A DNA stretch of 64,000 bases from NCBI GenBank assembly GCA_051530055.1, contig CM121341.1:12896001-12960000 (forward strand), in the 5' to 3' direction. The stretch comes from Neoechinorhynchus agilis (taxonomy: Eukaryota; Acanthocephala). This document shows, in pieces, positions 23,095 to 34,925 of this stretch. Position 1 is the stretch's first letter. Each line of letters opens with the position of its first letter. The notes beneath the pieces were generated by a model. It saw only the letters and a list, made by a program, of their open reading frames with translations, ran no database searches and had not been told where the DNA came from. The translations under genes were made by a program, and so were the position numbers.

Positions 23095-23764
23095 GAGAGC
23101 GAGAAAAACAATATTGCGAATTTTTTTGTCGCTTTAGATGAAAGAAAATCAATCCGATGCATCGATTTAGCCTTGCACGAATCAACGAAATAAAAAAATG
23201 CGAAAGCAAACCCCGGCAATAACTATGTCCAGAATAAAAACGTCGCTAGTAATTTCGATATTATACGGTAATTAAGGGAAACGGTTTTAAGACATTCATT
23301 TCGTTGGCACGAAAATCAAGAATGCATCGTGAAAACTTTGCCATTTGCGTCGTATCCTTCATTGTACGATTTACGTTTCTTCCGTGATTATACCGCTCAA
23401 TTAAATGACTGATGCAAAATAAGAGAACAATTGAACATGGTTGAACGAGTAAAATATTGTTAAGAATCATCGAGAAAATCTTTTCTTGGTGATATTGAAT
23501 TTAGAAATATTTCGCCGAATGAGGATGCATCGAGACTTGGAAAAAAGCTACAAGAAAAGAATGTACTGCTTGTTTATGGCGGTGAAAAATTAAAACAAAT
23601 TTATTGATTCCACTTTTGAATAACCTTGATCAAGAGGCGTGCAATTGGACTCAATAAATTCTATTAATTTTTTCACTAACACATAAAAACCCTCGGAATA
23701 ATTAAAAAAAATTAAAAAGCAATTTTACTGAACTTTTTAATTGATTGTTACACACTGCCTTTTC
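23095..23764. other. AT-rich spacer downstream of DRG2
   Basis: No gene is seen. Near 23573-23610 lies a TTTATGGCGGTGAAAAATTA half repeat of the foldback family found complete at 61381-61498. Confidence 0.4.
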
Positions 23765-24669
23765 TAATTTTGAGTTCGAAGGACAGAACTATGATCAAAT
23801 AGATGGGCTGGCAATGGGAAGCCCACTTTAGCCAGTTCTTGCTGAACTTTACATGAGACATTGGGAGGAGTCAAATTTGACCAAGTTAAGAGGTATAGAA
23901 TTCTGGTGTCGATATGTAGACAACACCATTATCACATTGGACCAAGACAGAAGGACAGCTGTCCAACTTCAACAGGAACTAAATGAAAAAGATTCCCATA
24001 TTCAATGGACATGCGAAAAAGAAGATTGTGGTTTTTTACCATTTCTCGATGTACAAGTCAAAAGAAACTATGATAACACTTTCTCCACATCGGTCTATAT
24101 CAAACAGGGTGTCCCGCATCGAATAGTACCTTGGATCTCAGCTCAACCACACAAATACAAATTATCGAGATTCCGATCACTAGTCATCAGAGCATACCGA
24201 TATAGCTCGAACTTGAATTGCCTCAATAACGAACTCGATAGATTATGGAATATATTTAAAAGTGGTGGCTATCCAAAGAAATTAATGTTAAGAACATTGA
24301 AAGATACTCAACAAATGATCGGAAGGGAACCTACAAAAAATCGGGATATCGGATCTTCAACGAATGCAGACACACGATATATAGAAATTCCTTGCATAAA
24401 TGATAGGTGGAATTACAATATAGAAACATTGGTCAAACAACTCGATATGAAGAAGGAATGTATTATGTATTCCAAAAGGGGACAAACACTATATAGTTTG
24501 TTACAACCTAAAAGAGTGGACAATATAAACGAGTGCGTCTATAGGATCCCCTGCATGGACTTTGATCAATCGTATCTAGGACGAACGAACAATATAAAGA
24601 GACGGCTCAACGAACATCGCAGAATTGTGTCCAAAAGAATGGATACAAACTCTGCGATTGTACACCACG

Positions 24670-24788
24670 TGTGGTGGACACAAACAGTTTTATTCAACTT
24701 GAAAATAACGGTATGTGTAAATGCGTACGTGCGAGTGGATTAGTAACCGGCTGAATTATGGCGACGGTCTCGTATAATTTTTACATCA
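24670..24788 (-). repeat. LTR (distal, 3' LTR of the minus-strand element)
   Basis: It begins TGTGGTGGACAC and ends TTTACATCA. It is preceded by CCACG, the left target duplication. It aligns with 28414-28530 with several small indels and substitutions. Confidence 0.85.
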
Positions 24789-27700
24789 TTCTCGCCCTCT
24801 TAGAGTTTTCACTGATATCGTTCTGGTCTTCGTCGAATTCGTGTAGATCTGCGGAGTTCCGGGGCACTCGTAGAAGGTTGACTCGGGAATATCTCAGTAC
24901 GGCAATCAGTGGTACAGTTTTTTTTGTCTTCTAGTGGGACCTTCGTTTCGCAATCGTTTGGATCACCGGAACCCGGTCTTCGACTGTCTTCGTCTGGACA
25001 ATTGATGAGATTATCGTTAGTGCTATCACGTACTGGAAGTTTGGGAAGGTCCTTGGTCGAAACTGAACTTTCCGTACCATCTTCATATCGTATTCTTGCA
25101 TGTGTTGAATTCGCTTCTATCAATTCAACTTCTCGCACTAGCGGTTCTGTTTTATTTCGCACGAAATTGCGTAATAATACTCGACCTGGAGACAATAACC
25201 AGGACGGGAGTGACGAGCCATAAGATGATCGCCTCGCAAAGCTGAAAAATCGGTCGTGGGGAGTAGAGTTGGTTGTTCGTACGATTAGAGGCCGAGCGGC
25301 GTGCAAGGCTTGAGGCAATACCTCCTCCCAATCCGATATGCGCAAACCGCGTGAATGGATAGTTAAGCTCAGGGATCTCCAAATCGTGCCATTGAATCGC
25401 TCTACCTGAGCGTTGCCCGTAGGATGATACGAAGTAGTGCGGCTGCTGGCTATTCCGTTCGCCCTCAAGAACTGACTTACTTCGCTGCTCAAGAAAGCCG
25501 CTCCTCGATCGCTGTGGACATATCCAGGAGTCCCACACAGTGAAAAGATTGAAGTAAGGCATCGAATTACCGTCTGACTGTTGATATTTTCACAAGGAAT
25601 GGCAAACGAGAACCTAGAGTATTCATCGATTGCGGTAAATAGGTACTTGTTGGAAGAACGGGACGGAAGTGGGTCTTTAAAGTCAATCGATACCCTATCC
25701 ATCGGCTTTAATGCCTGTATCAGTTGGGAGTCCACAGAGGGTCTGTAAAACTGCGGTTTCACAAAAGCGCACGTTCTGCAGTTCGAGCATATCGACCTGA
25801 CCTCGGATGTAGAGAATGGTAAGTTCTTCGATCTGACAAAATGAAGTAACCTACTAACTCCAGGGTGGCAGAGTTGCTTGTGAATCTCTTCTAAGTCAGT
25901 CAGGTCGATTGCATTGGCCCTCGATAACGCATTCGCAGCGATATTATCTTTGCCAGGGCGATAACGAATTTCGTAGCAGAGGTCAGAGAGCTCAATGCTC
26001 CAGCCTAGAATCTTGTCGTTCTCAATTTTGGTTCGTTGGCGACTGTCCATCATAAAAGCTACCGATTGTTGGTCAGTTATAAGCTGAAAACGTCTTCCAT
26101 TCGGTAGAGGTCTCCATTTTCTGACAGCTTCGACGATTGCCATCGTCTCCTTTTCGACGGCAGGATATCGCATCTCGCACTTGTTGAGCGTCCAGGACAT
26201 GAAGGCCACAGTTCTTCCGTTTTGGTTCAGTGTGCCCGAAACGGCAACATCAGGCGCGCCGGATTCGACGGTGAATGGGCTATCCGCGTTAATAGCACCC
26301 AAGGACGCATTTCCCAACTCTTTCTTCAATTCTTTGAGAACTCTGATCTCATCGGTTTCCATCGGAAATTTACTACATTTGTAGAGTATTTGAGCTTTCG
26401 ACGAAAATTCCTGGATCCACTTTGAGTAATAGGCCAACATTCCGAGCATTCGAGCTAGACTTTTTGAATCAGAAGGAATAGGCATTTCAAATAAGGAACG
26501 CAGTCTTTCCGGATCGGGCCGAATCTTTCCATTGCAGATGTTGTAACCCATTAGATTGATAGATCGGACCGACGATATAGTTTTGGAATGATTCAAAGTC
26601 AACTTCCGTTTCTCGACAGCTTCCATAAAGAGCTTTACATTCGAGTCGCGTTCCTCCTGTGATTTACTTGCTTGCTACAGTAACATTATCTAGATATGAA
26701 ATCGTACACTCCAAATTCTCTTCTTTAATCATATTATCCATCGCCCTTTTAAATGCGGCGACACCGTTTGTAACGCCAAAAGGTATACGCGTAAATTGGT
26801 AAAGATTACCATTCGCTTCGAAAGCGGTGTACCGTCTTTCGGAAGCAGGTATGCCGATTTGATGATACGCACTTTTTAAGTCGAAGGTAGAAAATACGCG
26901 GTATTGAGCGATGGTATTAATAAGCTGCTGAAGGTTATGCAATGGGTAAGCGTTTAACGATGTAAATCTATTGATAGTCTGCGAATACTCAATAACTAAT
27001 CGCTTCTTGTCTGAATTCGAGTCGTTTTTGACGACTACAATCTGGGATCTCCACGGAGATCGACTAGGTTCTATCACGCCTGCATAAAGTAACCTTTTTA
27101 CTTCACCATCGATAAAAGAACGGTCTTCAACGCTAAACATTCGCGATTTGGTCACAACAGGCTTAATATTCCGAAGGATCGAGTTAAACAATGGGGTTTC
27201 CAACATATCAGCTTTGATCAAGTTGCAACAGTCTGATAGGGGCCTGATTGTCAATTCATCTTTGGAACCATTATAGACAAAACGAATGCTTCTGTGGAGT
27301 TTTTGAACTTCTAGACCGAGTATGACGTCCGTACAAGGGTCCTCCAACACACTGAATTTGACAGCCTGATAAGTTCGATTTTCCACAAGAATGTCGACGA
27401 GACATTTGCCTTTGATTCGAATCTGTTGACTTGTCGTAGCCAGCTTGACTATACCTTCCGATGCAATCGTTTTTAGTCACAGATTCATGGCAACCTTGTC
27501 GCTAATAAAGTTGCTCGAACTACCTGAATCGATCATAGCAGATAACGGTAGCCCCTCAATGATCACGCCTATAAGGAACATTCGATTGATTGGATCTGCA
27601 AGCTCGTCGCTGGCACATAGAAACATAGTAGCGGAGGCGTCCTTCTACCGCTTTTCTAAGGGCTTGGATCGATATACTTTACCCCAATGGCCTATTTTTC

Positions 27701-28413
27701 CGCATTTCGAACACTTAGACTTTCTGGCAGGACAACGAGATCTTGTATTCAAATCAAAACCGCAAAACCAGCACTTTTTGACTTTATGGCGGCAGCTATT
27801 TCCATATCCTCCATTTCAGGCTTTTGGTGCGAAATCGATGGTGGAGCTTCAACATAAGCTGCAATAGGCGGCGCTTGACGGTCATAAATTTCAGCGTTTC
27901 GCTGGCCGATCGCCTGGGTCAAACTTAGAGCATGATGTTCCAGAAGGCGTTGGCGAACTATGGGGGATGAAATCCCACTAACAAAAGCATCGCGAATGAG
28001 TTCTAGTTGGTATTGCTCAGCGGTCACGTCCGTTAACTGACAGTTTCGGCTTATGCAGTTTAGTTCTCGGAAGAACTCGTCGATTGACTGAGATGGTTGC
28101 TGCTGGTACGTAGCCAACACATGTCTGGAAAAAATTGAATTCGCCTCCTTAATGTATGCTTTGTCCAAGATCGCAATCGCCTTATCAAAATCTGGTTGGT
28201 CCGCTATCATTTCATATATGTTTAGACTGACGAAACGTATCAAACATTGAGGTTTGTCCGTACATTGATTTCCATATGCAGCTACGAAGTTGTTAAACGT
28301 TTTCTTCCAATATTTGTATTCACGTTCAGACGAAGGAGCAGTCGGTTCGATCGTTAGTTTTTCCGGACAGAGAACTCTTTCCATGATACGGGATTTTTTC
28401 AAGTTGAATAAAT

Positions 28414-28530
28414 TGTGGTGGACACACAGTTTTATTCAACTTGAAAATAATGGTATGCGTACGTGCGAGCGGATTAGTAGGAGGCTGAATTATGGTGACG
28501 AGGAATTAGTCGCCTATAATTATTACGTCA
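28414..28530 (-). repeat. LTR (proximal, 5' LTR of the minus-strand element)
   Basis: It begins TGTGGTGGACAC and ends TTACGTCA on plus, followed by CCACG. The adjacent internal sequence (28396-28412) is a perfect 17-bp inverted match to 28431-28447 inside this LTR. Confidence 0.85.
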
Positions 28531-28746
28531 CCACGTGATTGAAAATGATCATCAGATCAATTTTGATGCCACTGAGATTCTAGCAAAATGTGACAGCCGT
28601 AGAGACAGAACAACGATGGAGGCCATTTTAAAACAAACAACGCGTACATTAACGCACAATAAAGCGGATTACAAACTCCACCTGCGCCTCCCACCTGATA
28701 TACGTCCTAAAGGACAAATGGTTGTAAAATGACGTGTTTTAGATAT

Positions 28747-28774
28747 CTGAAGAAGGCCCACGCTCAGGCCGAAA
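28747..28774 (+). other. Hammerhead-like hairpin motif at the Penelope 3' end
   Basis: CTGAAGAA is followed by the GGCC...GGCC hairpin and GAAA. The arrangement recalls the CUGANGA-stem II-GAAA core of hammerhead ribozymes, which Penelope elements are known to carry. There is one extra A between core and stem, and I could not establish stems I and III. Similar motifs lie at 46986-47014 and 49568-49595, and on minus at 44308-44335. Confidence 0.4.
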
Positions 28775-28944
28775 ATTAATTAAATTAATCTATAATTCTT
28801 TAGTTGCACGAAATATCAATTTAATCTTTTACGCGTGTATCAAGGTTGTTTGCAAGTGTTTACGATGTTAGCCTCGATAAAGGCGTACAAGATTGTGCGC
28901 CCAAATATCGAATTTTAAAATAAAATCATTTTAATTTTTCTACG

Positions 28945-29278
28945 CCCCGATTCTTCCCGACGCCTGCGTCGTCACATCAATTCAATCTCTACAAGTGCTT
29001 ATCAGCGTGCTCATGAAGTCATCGGTAATCGCATCCACATCAACTCGATTGAAATTGGTTTTCACCGATGAGGAGCGCAAAAGGACAAAATACAGGGGCC
29101 TGAGTCGAAATCATTATTTTGTTCCCTTTGGCGTCGAGACGCTCGGGTCGTTTGGTACCGCGCCGCAGGACCTGGTCAAGCAATTATCCACGAAATCCAA
29201 GTTCGGGAGAATTCCTCCTGCAAACGACCGCTACATCCGTAGTTCCGACCATTACAAAAAGGACGACAGCTAAGTAAT
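28945..29278 (+). mobile_element. R2-like LINE C-terminal tail fragment
   Basis: The frame reads EERKRTKYRGLSRNHYFVPF, GVETLGSFGT and a degenerate end. The nucleotide string GGGAGAATTCCTCCTGCAAA matches the tail at 13210-13230. It is 5' truncated and lies 130 bp upstream of the LAP1 gene. Confidence 0.65.
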
Positions 29279-29405
29279 CCAAAGCTATGGCGTTAAATGC
29301 TTTTCGCACTCTTTTTGGTATATAAAAGCCTGACTTCTTAAGAATTCGTTTTCGACTGGATCTTCCCCAATCTTTGGTCAATGCTTTTAGACGTGAGTTG
29401 GTGAT

Positions 29406-30422
29406 ATGGATAGGCAGCTGAACAGAGTAAGTGAGCGCTTGATTTTTCCGGCGACAAAGTATCCGTCCTTGGCGAAAGGAGACAGCCTAGGTGAAGTATT
29501 TCGACGGTCTCGTCTCTCACGACCTTCCCAATCAGAATGGAGCGAATCAGTGGTGATGGAGACTGGAGAAGCAGCGAAAGCAATGCGCGATGAAGACGAT
29601 GATCAGTTCTTTGAAGAGCTCAAATCGGTTATTTGCCCATCTTCATCAGAGGAAGAAGGAAAACTGATTGAAGATTACGAAGAACAAGAAAGGAACGAAG
29701 TTGCTTACGAACATAAATCGCCACTTTTTTCGATTATCCAACTGTTTGCCATATCAACAACTATCGTACTATTGTCGATTTTGTTGATGTGGACATTTGT
29801 TCGCTCGTCTAGTCATCGATCTTACCTTACTGCTCAATCATATCCCCTTCCCGGTCCAATCGATACTTCTAACCTGCGACTTAAATTCCCGAAGCAGACC
29901 GATCGAACATGGCGTACGTTGGAATCGGCAATAAGACTTCTCCGTACTGGCGAACATAAAACGGCAGTCATACTTGTTGCAGGTTTGGATAAGTCTACAA
30001 ATCATCGATTCGCTCGTGCGGTCAGCGATGACTTAACCGATTTTCAAAGAATGGACAACATCGTCGACATTAGTAACATGAACTCACCTTCTAAACTAAT
30101 GATCGATCAAGCACTTCAACGGGTTGTTCTTAAGAGTATCGTGGCTGTATTGACGAGTGTGGATCACTTGCAGGACCCTGTTCTTCTTTATCGGTACTGT
30201 GATCCGTATACACCGCTTTTTCAAAACCGAATTTACCTTATAGTCCTCGATCTTCCTTCTATCGATTATTCAGGTCTTCATTTCAAATCGAAAAATGAAC
30301 AGCAGCTCATGGTCGAAGAGTTTCTATCTTTAAAGTGGATCAAAACCGACAAAGATGAAGAACTCATCTATCCCTTATTCGCCAGGATTGCCAATAGTCT
30401 CGTAGTTGTACATCCTGAGTAA
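29406..30422 (+). CDS. TOR1AIP1: Torsin-interacting protein (LAP1/LULL1 family)
   Basis: The single-exon, 338-aa product has an acidic cytoplasmic or nucleoplasmic N-terminal part (about 1-105), one membrane segment (IIQLFAISTTIVLLSILLMW, about 108-130) and a luminal domain. That domain matches LAP1 in AVILVAGL, LLYRYCDPYTPLFQNRIYL (the family's YKYCD motif with its conserved Cys), the VEEFLSLKW helix and the final RIANSLVVVHPE. In animals the luminal domain activates torsin ATPases in the ER and nuclear envelope lumen; in mammals the catalytic arginine comes from this domain. The symbol names the family; a single invertebrate gene could be pro-orthologous to LAP1 and LULL1. AATAATAAAGCC lies 35 bp after the stop. 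Confidence 0.85.
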   Translation: MDRQLNRVSERLIFPATKYPSLAKGDSLGEVFRRSRLSRPSQSEWSESVVMETGEAAKAMRDEDDDQFFEELKSVICPSSSEEEGKLIEDYEEQERNEVAYEHKSPLFSIIQLFAISTTIVLLSILLMWTFVRSSSHRSYLTAQSYPLPGPIDTSNLRLKFPKQTDRTWRTLESAIRLLRTGEHKTAVILVAGLDKSTNHRFARAVSDDLTDFQRMDNIVDISNMNSPSKLMIDQALQRVVLKSIVAVLTSVDHLQDPVLLYRYCDPYTPLFQNRIYLIVLDLPSIDYSGLHFKSKNEQQLMVEEFLSLKWIKTDKDEELIYPLFARIANSLVVVHPE

Positions 30423-32482
30423 TCAAGAGTATGCCATAAAACAGTAGTGTTAAATAATAAAGCCTGAGTAATAGTCGTTGAAATGGGTTGGGCGCTTGGA
30501 GGTTTTCACGTTTCTTCAATCAGCCAAATCGAAATTCTTGCAAAGATAGTGATGGTCAATGTTTGAAAATTAGCAATCGCGATTGCTTAATCACTTAAAT
30601 CAGTTTTCAGAAATGATTCGCAATTAAAACTAACCAACTCCAGATTCTCGTCTTTATGATTATACAAGAATTCGAATTAAAAATTTGAAATATTTTAAGA
30701 GAATCATCTATGAGGATATTTGTTCCAAGATTCAATGTAAGCAGCAATTCACAATCCGCAAATGATAGTGTAAACGAAATATACGAGCATAGTAAAAAAT
30801 ACCGATCATAATTCCAGTTATATCACAATAGGTTTATGTGTTATAATGAAAGGTATAGCTACGAACTAAGGATTATGGCCTTATCAATCTAAAAAATTAC
30901 GGTTTACATCTTTTACTTAAATTCTTTAAGTGGCCGAGAGTTCAATTTTCGCATTTTCGGATTCTACGCAGAAACCACGATAAACAGGAGAGAGAGTTAA
31001 AATCTTGATGCTGAGCAGAATGATTTAGACAACCATTGCACAACGTCCAATGGTTGATGATGCATTATGTCACTGTCGATTGTTGCACTTATTTCAGCAA
31101 ATCAGAATCTTAAAGGAGATGTATTCGTATATATGATATAGAACAGTCTTCGGAAAATTACAGAAGCAATTAGCGACTTTAATTCTTTAGAAAATCATGT
31201 GTCGCTAGCAACACTCGTTTACCTCGGGTAAGCGGTAATATTCTTTATTTTTACGCTTTAATTGTTTTCCGTCTTAAGAGAAGCGCCTTCCAAAAAATTA
31301 TTGCTTTTACGCAGCTTCCGTTTCAAATTTAAGTTTACAATATTTTATTCACGCGTCTAATTGCTTCCGAAATTAATTTTGAAACAAAAAGAATGTGGTT
31401 TGTCTAGTTCTTTTCTATGCTTTCTAATTTCCGGTTTCGTAAAGTTTACTTCCGAAATTAATTGAACGGCGGGTTTAAGGTTTGAGAACTTTTCGCACTT
31501 TATGGTTCACAAATAATGGAAAGGCCTTCTCCAAAGACAAAAGAAGAAATTAGCACGCGGTCTAAGAATAAAATGAAAACTTTATGAACAGAAGAACACT
31601 CGATATTATTTTTGTCATCTACACGAACTCGAAATTATCCTCTATGGGCGTGAATTTTCGATTTTTGTAGCCAATCAGAATTAAATTACCATCTTTGTCC
31701 TAACGCATTTCTCGGAATGTAGAAATATTTTTGAAATAAATATAGTCAATAATGCGTCTATTTTTTAAATGATAAATATGGAAAGGGTCTAATGAAATCA
31801 TGTTGCTTTTCTGAATTTCAACGCTGAAAAATAAATATGTAATGGTGTTCCGTTGCTAAATTCCAAGATTTAATCATGGCGACAACTGACTAAGATGTAC
31901 CACTTTTTGTCTGTTTTTCACCTTTGGACGGCGAGGTTGATGTCTGTGGCTAATTCTTCACATCTTTAGAATTCAAACTGTCATAAAAAATCATAAAATT
32001 CAATCATTACAATTGTCTTTCTTTTGGTAGTTTTTAACCCTGATTTAGATTCAATAATTTATATCCGATATTTCGTCCCATAATTCCCACATTATCAAGG
32101 TTTGTCAGTGTATATTAATAATAAACAATGACAAACCTCGGGAAAATGTTGAAATTATCCGAGAAGTAAAATATCAGAAATAAATTAGTGAATTTACACC
32201 CGGGCTTGGCAAAGCTACCAAAAGAAATTACTTTTCTTAGAAGATAATCCAAGATATTACGACTATGAACGCTTAAATTTTAGCATATAATTAAGAATTT
32301 CGCAAAACGCTAGAATCACCATTAAGCAAAAAGCATTGGTTTTAATGAAACAATCTGATTGGCTGGAATTCAAAAACCGGAAATGACTGAAGTAAAACGG
32401 TTGAATTCGACTATGTTCGCTCTTAACCGTTCTTTACAGTTGCTCACTTATCTGAAAAAATTGTATTAAACAGAGAACAAAA
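30423..32482. other. Intergenic, contains a foldback element at 32058-32184
   Basis: I see no gene or long conserved frame. The sequence is AT-rich. The only structured part is the foldback described separately. Confidence 0.45.
32058..32184. repeat. Foldback element, partly shared with SepSecS intron 1
   Basis: The left arm TTTATATCCGATATTTCGTCC...AGGTTTGTCA mirrors the right arm TGACAAACCT...AAATATCAGAAATAAA. The right arm and the DNA beyond it resemble 35937-36050 (CAATGACAAACCT, then GAAATGT-type sequence, CGAGAGGTGAAGTATC and GTGAGTTTAAATCCCC), which lies inside the first SepSecS intron. Confidence 0.6.
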
Positions 32483-33408
32483 ATGTACAATAGACGATTT
32501 ACTGATTTTTCGATCGATCGATTGCTTGGACGCTCATTTTGCATGGACGATATTTTGGAGACCCCTATTCAAATACCATTCAAAGGAGGTCACTCTTCGT
32601 TTCAAACTCCATTACAAGGCATAAACGACGACAAATCGGACGAATCTGATCAAAAGCAATATGTTGAAGATAAGCTTGATTTATTTTATGCTCCGCCCGC
32701 TTTAGGTGTTCTTAATATACATTTAGGGGCGAAAAGAAGAAAGATAAGTAAAAATTCGTTGCTAACGAAACACAAATACATTTGCGAAATATGTAACGGT
32801 GGATTTGATAGACCTTCTTTGCTAGCTCGGCATGTCAGAATTCATACGGGAGAAAAACCTTTTGCATGTTTTGATTGTCATAAAAGTTTCGCTACTACTT
32901 GTGCCTTGCGCGCTCATGCTAGAATCCACACTGGAATTAAACCGTTTGTATGTAAAATTTGCGGCAAAGCTTTTACAGCCGACAGCAATCTTCATTATCA
33001 TATGTTTACTCACAAAAGGGGAGAACTCCCACATAAATGTTTAGTTTGCCAAAAAGGATTCGCGACACCTTCAGAACTTAAAAACCATCAACCATCGCAT
33101 ACAAACCAATGGCCTTTTAATTGCAAATGTGGAAAACATTTCGCAAAGCCGAATCTTTATAAACGCCATCTTATGAAGCATCTTGGTAAGTTTTTGTTTA
33201 CTTTTAACTCACCAATACTTTATTTCCGTATTTTTCCATAGGTATGAAAGACGAAGAATGTCCTTTTTGCTCTAGAAAATTTACTGTACCTTCGAAGTTG
33301 GAGGAGCACGTTAAATCAATACATGGAAAACAATATAATGGACAATACAAAGACGAACATTTTTCTTTAAACAACCTCATTGCTGCTTTTGACAAATCAT
33401 CAAGTTGA
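32483..33408 (+). CDS. C2H2 zinc-finger transcription factor, six fingers
   Basis: Two exons (32483-33185 and 33242-33408) are joined by a canonical 56-nt intron (GGTAAG donor, CCATAG acceptor), giving 289 aa. Residues 1-90 have no recognised domain. Tandem fingers follow with classic linkers: YICEICNGGF...HVRIHTGEKP, FACFDCHKSF...HARIHTGIKP, FVCKICGKAF, HKCLVCQKGF, FNCKCGKHF and ECPFCSRKF. The fifth finger has CKC spacing (C-x-C). The second exon supplies the last finger. It is probably a DNA-binding regulator; the finger order recalls developmental factors but I do not assign an orthologue. The signal AATAAA lies just after the stop. Confidence 0.85.
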
Positions 33409-34925
33409 AAAATTCGTGTGAAAAATAAAATGCTTTTGTTTTTATAATTTCAAACCGGAAGTAACTCCATAATTCCCTCGTGTTAATTACAATCTGATCT
33501 GATTCGATCAGCATTCACTAACTAAAATCAGTTCCAAAATTAATTTACCGCACTGGTGCAAAAATATTTGGTAGACGAGTGGCAAAATAATTGCGGAAAC
33601 CGGAAGTCGACGTTGATTAAAACCGTTTAGTTCACAATGAACATCACTGATTTTTTTTCGTTTCAGATATAATAATAGATAGTGCGCTGTTTAAAACGAA
33701 TAAATCTTTAAATTGAATGATTGCGCAATTTTCGTAACTTCAAACGCTTTCCGTTTCCGGTTTTTGCCTTAATAAGATCTTATAAAATTTTGATAACCTT
33801 CACATTTAAAACTGATTTTTCGTAGTCAGTAATCAACATTCAAATTTAATCCGTCGATTGGGTCTTCTGAAATAACGCGAAATGTAAAGTTCCAATTCGT
33901 CTCAATAACAATCAAATTTCGTGTATACAACACTTCATCTCGCAATATCCTTCAGACTACGTTTCTCTATTTAAATTTATTAATGTAGTTGAGGTATTAA
34001 GATTACTTGAAATAATGAATGACAACCTTCAGCAAATGGCACAAATACTTTAAATTTACTGTTCAATGAAGTATTAGGGCATTGCAGTTACAGGGATCGG
34101 GCACAAAGGGTGATAGAAATCCCGCAATCTTTCAAAAAACTAATTGTGATTTTTTACATTGAACATAATATTTTTGTAAGCTAAAAGAGACAGTAATTAC
34201 GTTGAGAAATGCACTGGGAAACAATTGAATAATACTATTACGAAGTTCGGATTTCACAGCGCCTTTTAACCCAACCGATGTGAAATGTAACAATTTCAAT
34301 CACAATAAAGCCTTGAATTAGTACAACGAAAAAGGTTTATTTCAATATTTTTCGTGGAGTCGTTTAAATTTGCCTATAAATTCTCTACTAAAACTGATAA
34401 ATCATTTTATTTTTAAAACGCTTGAATTCTACCAATATGAAAAGTACAAAAATTAGAGGTCGCGTGTCGAAACCTGAGAGGGATTATTAAAGAAGAATTT
34501 ATATATTTCGACGAGATGTGGAGATTACAATGCCTCTCTGATAAAACATATTTTATTGCGAAAACTATTTTCTATCCGAGAAGAGAATTATGATCTCGAC
34601 AAAATTACTACTGTGGGACTCAATCTCAAAGGTAATTCAAGACAAAATTATAAATATTAGCAAATATTTGGAGATTTTAGATAATAATCCTGCTCGGATA
34701 AAACGCATTTATTGAAATATTTCATGATTGTTCGAAGCTTTTATGGCGACATATCTCAATAAATTATTTTCTATCCGGGGGGGGAGAATTATGACCGTGA
34801 CATCTCCAAGAAAATATTAATTTAGACAAAGATTTGAGAAACGGGTATCCTCTTCTTGATGTTGAAATTCTTTCATAAAACTCGAAACCATCCTAACCTT
34901 TGTTATTCAGGATTGCATTTGACCG
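33409..34925. other. No recognisable gene
   Basis: The sequence is AT-rich without a conserved frame. I see a poly-G run near 34778 and nothing else that I can support. Confidence 0.4.

Larger units (their letters stand above)
24670..28530 (-). mobile_element. Ty3/Gypsy-type LTR retrotransposon fossil, broken
   Basis: The 3.86-kb element has short LTRs of 119 and 117 bp with TG...CA ends and a 5-bp target duplication CCACG (24665-24669 and 28531-28535). The parts in order on minus are gag with zinc knuckles (about 28.4-27.6 kb), protease and reverse transcriptase (about 27.5-26.6 kb), RNase H (about 26.6-25.9 kb) and integrase followed by a charged tail (about 25.9-24.8 kb). The coding part is broken, with roughly four interruptions. 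The LTRs differ at well over a tenth of positions, so the insertion is not recent. It sits inside the Penelope-like element and is therefore younger than that copy. Confidence 0.9.
23765..28800 (+). mobile_element. Penelope-like element, 5' truncated, split by a nested LTR element
   Basis: The coding part 23765-24669 shows the late RT motifs of Penelope elements (DGLAMGSP, ELYMRHWEE, WCRYVDNTI, PFLDVQVKR, TSVYIK) and the start of a GIY-YIG endonuclease (YRIPCMDFDQSYLGRTNN, then RRLNEHRRIV). It resumes after the insertion at 28531 with HHVIENDHQINFDATEIL and RTTMEAIL. The upstream end is truncated. The RT box reads YVDN rather than YVDD, and a stop follows DGLAMGSPL, so it is inactive. The 3' end carries a hairpin motif at 28747-28774. 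Confidence 0.85.

Noticed and set aside
24909-25562. Extra open frames within the LTR fossil
   Set aside because: They are shadows of the element's integrase region.
28747-28774. A firm hammerhead ribozyme call
   Set aside because: One extra A separates the core from stem II, and I could not pair stems I and III convincingly, so it is listed only as hammerhead-like.
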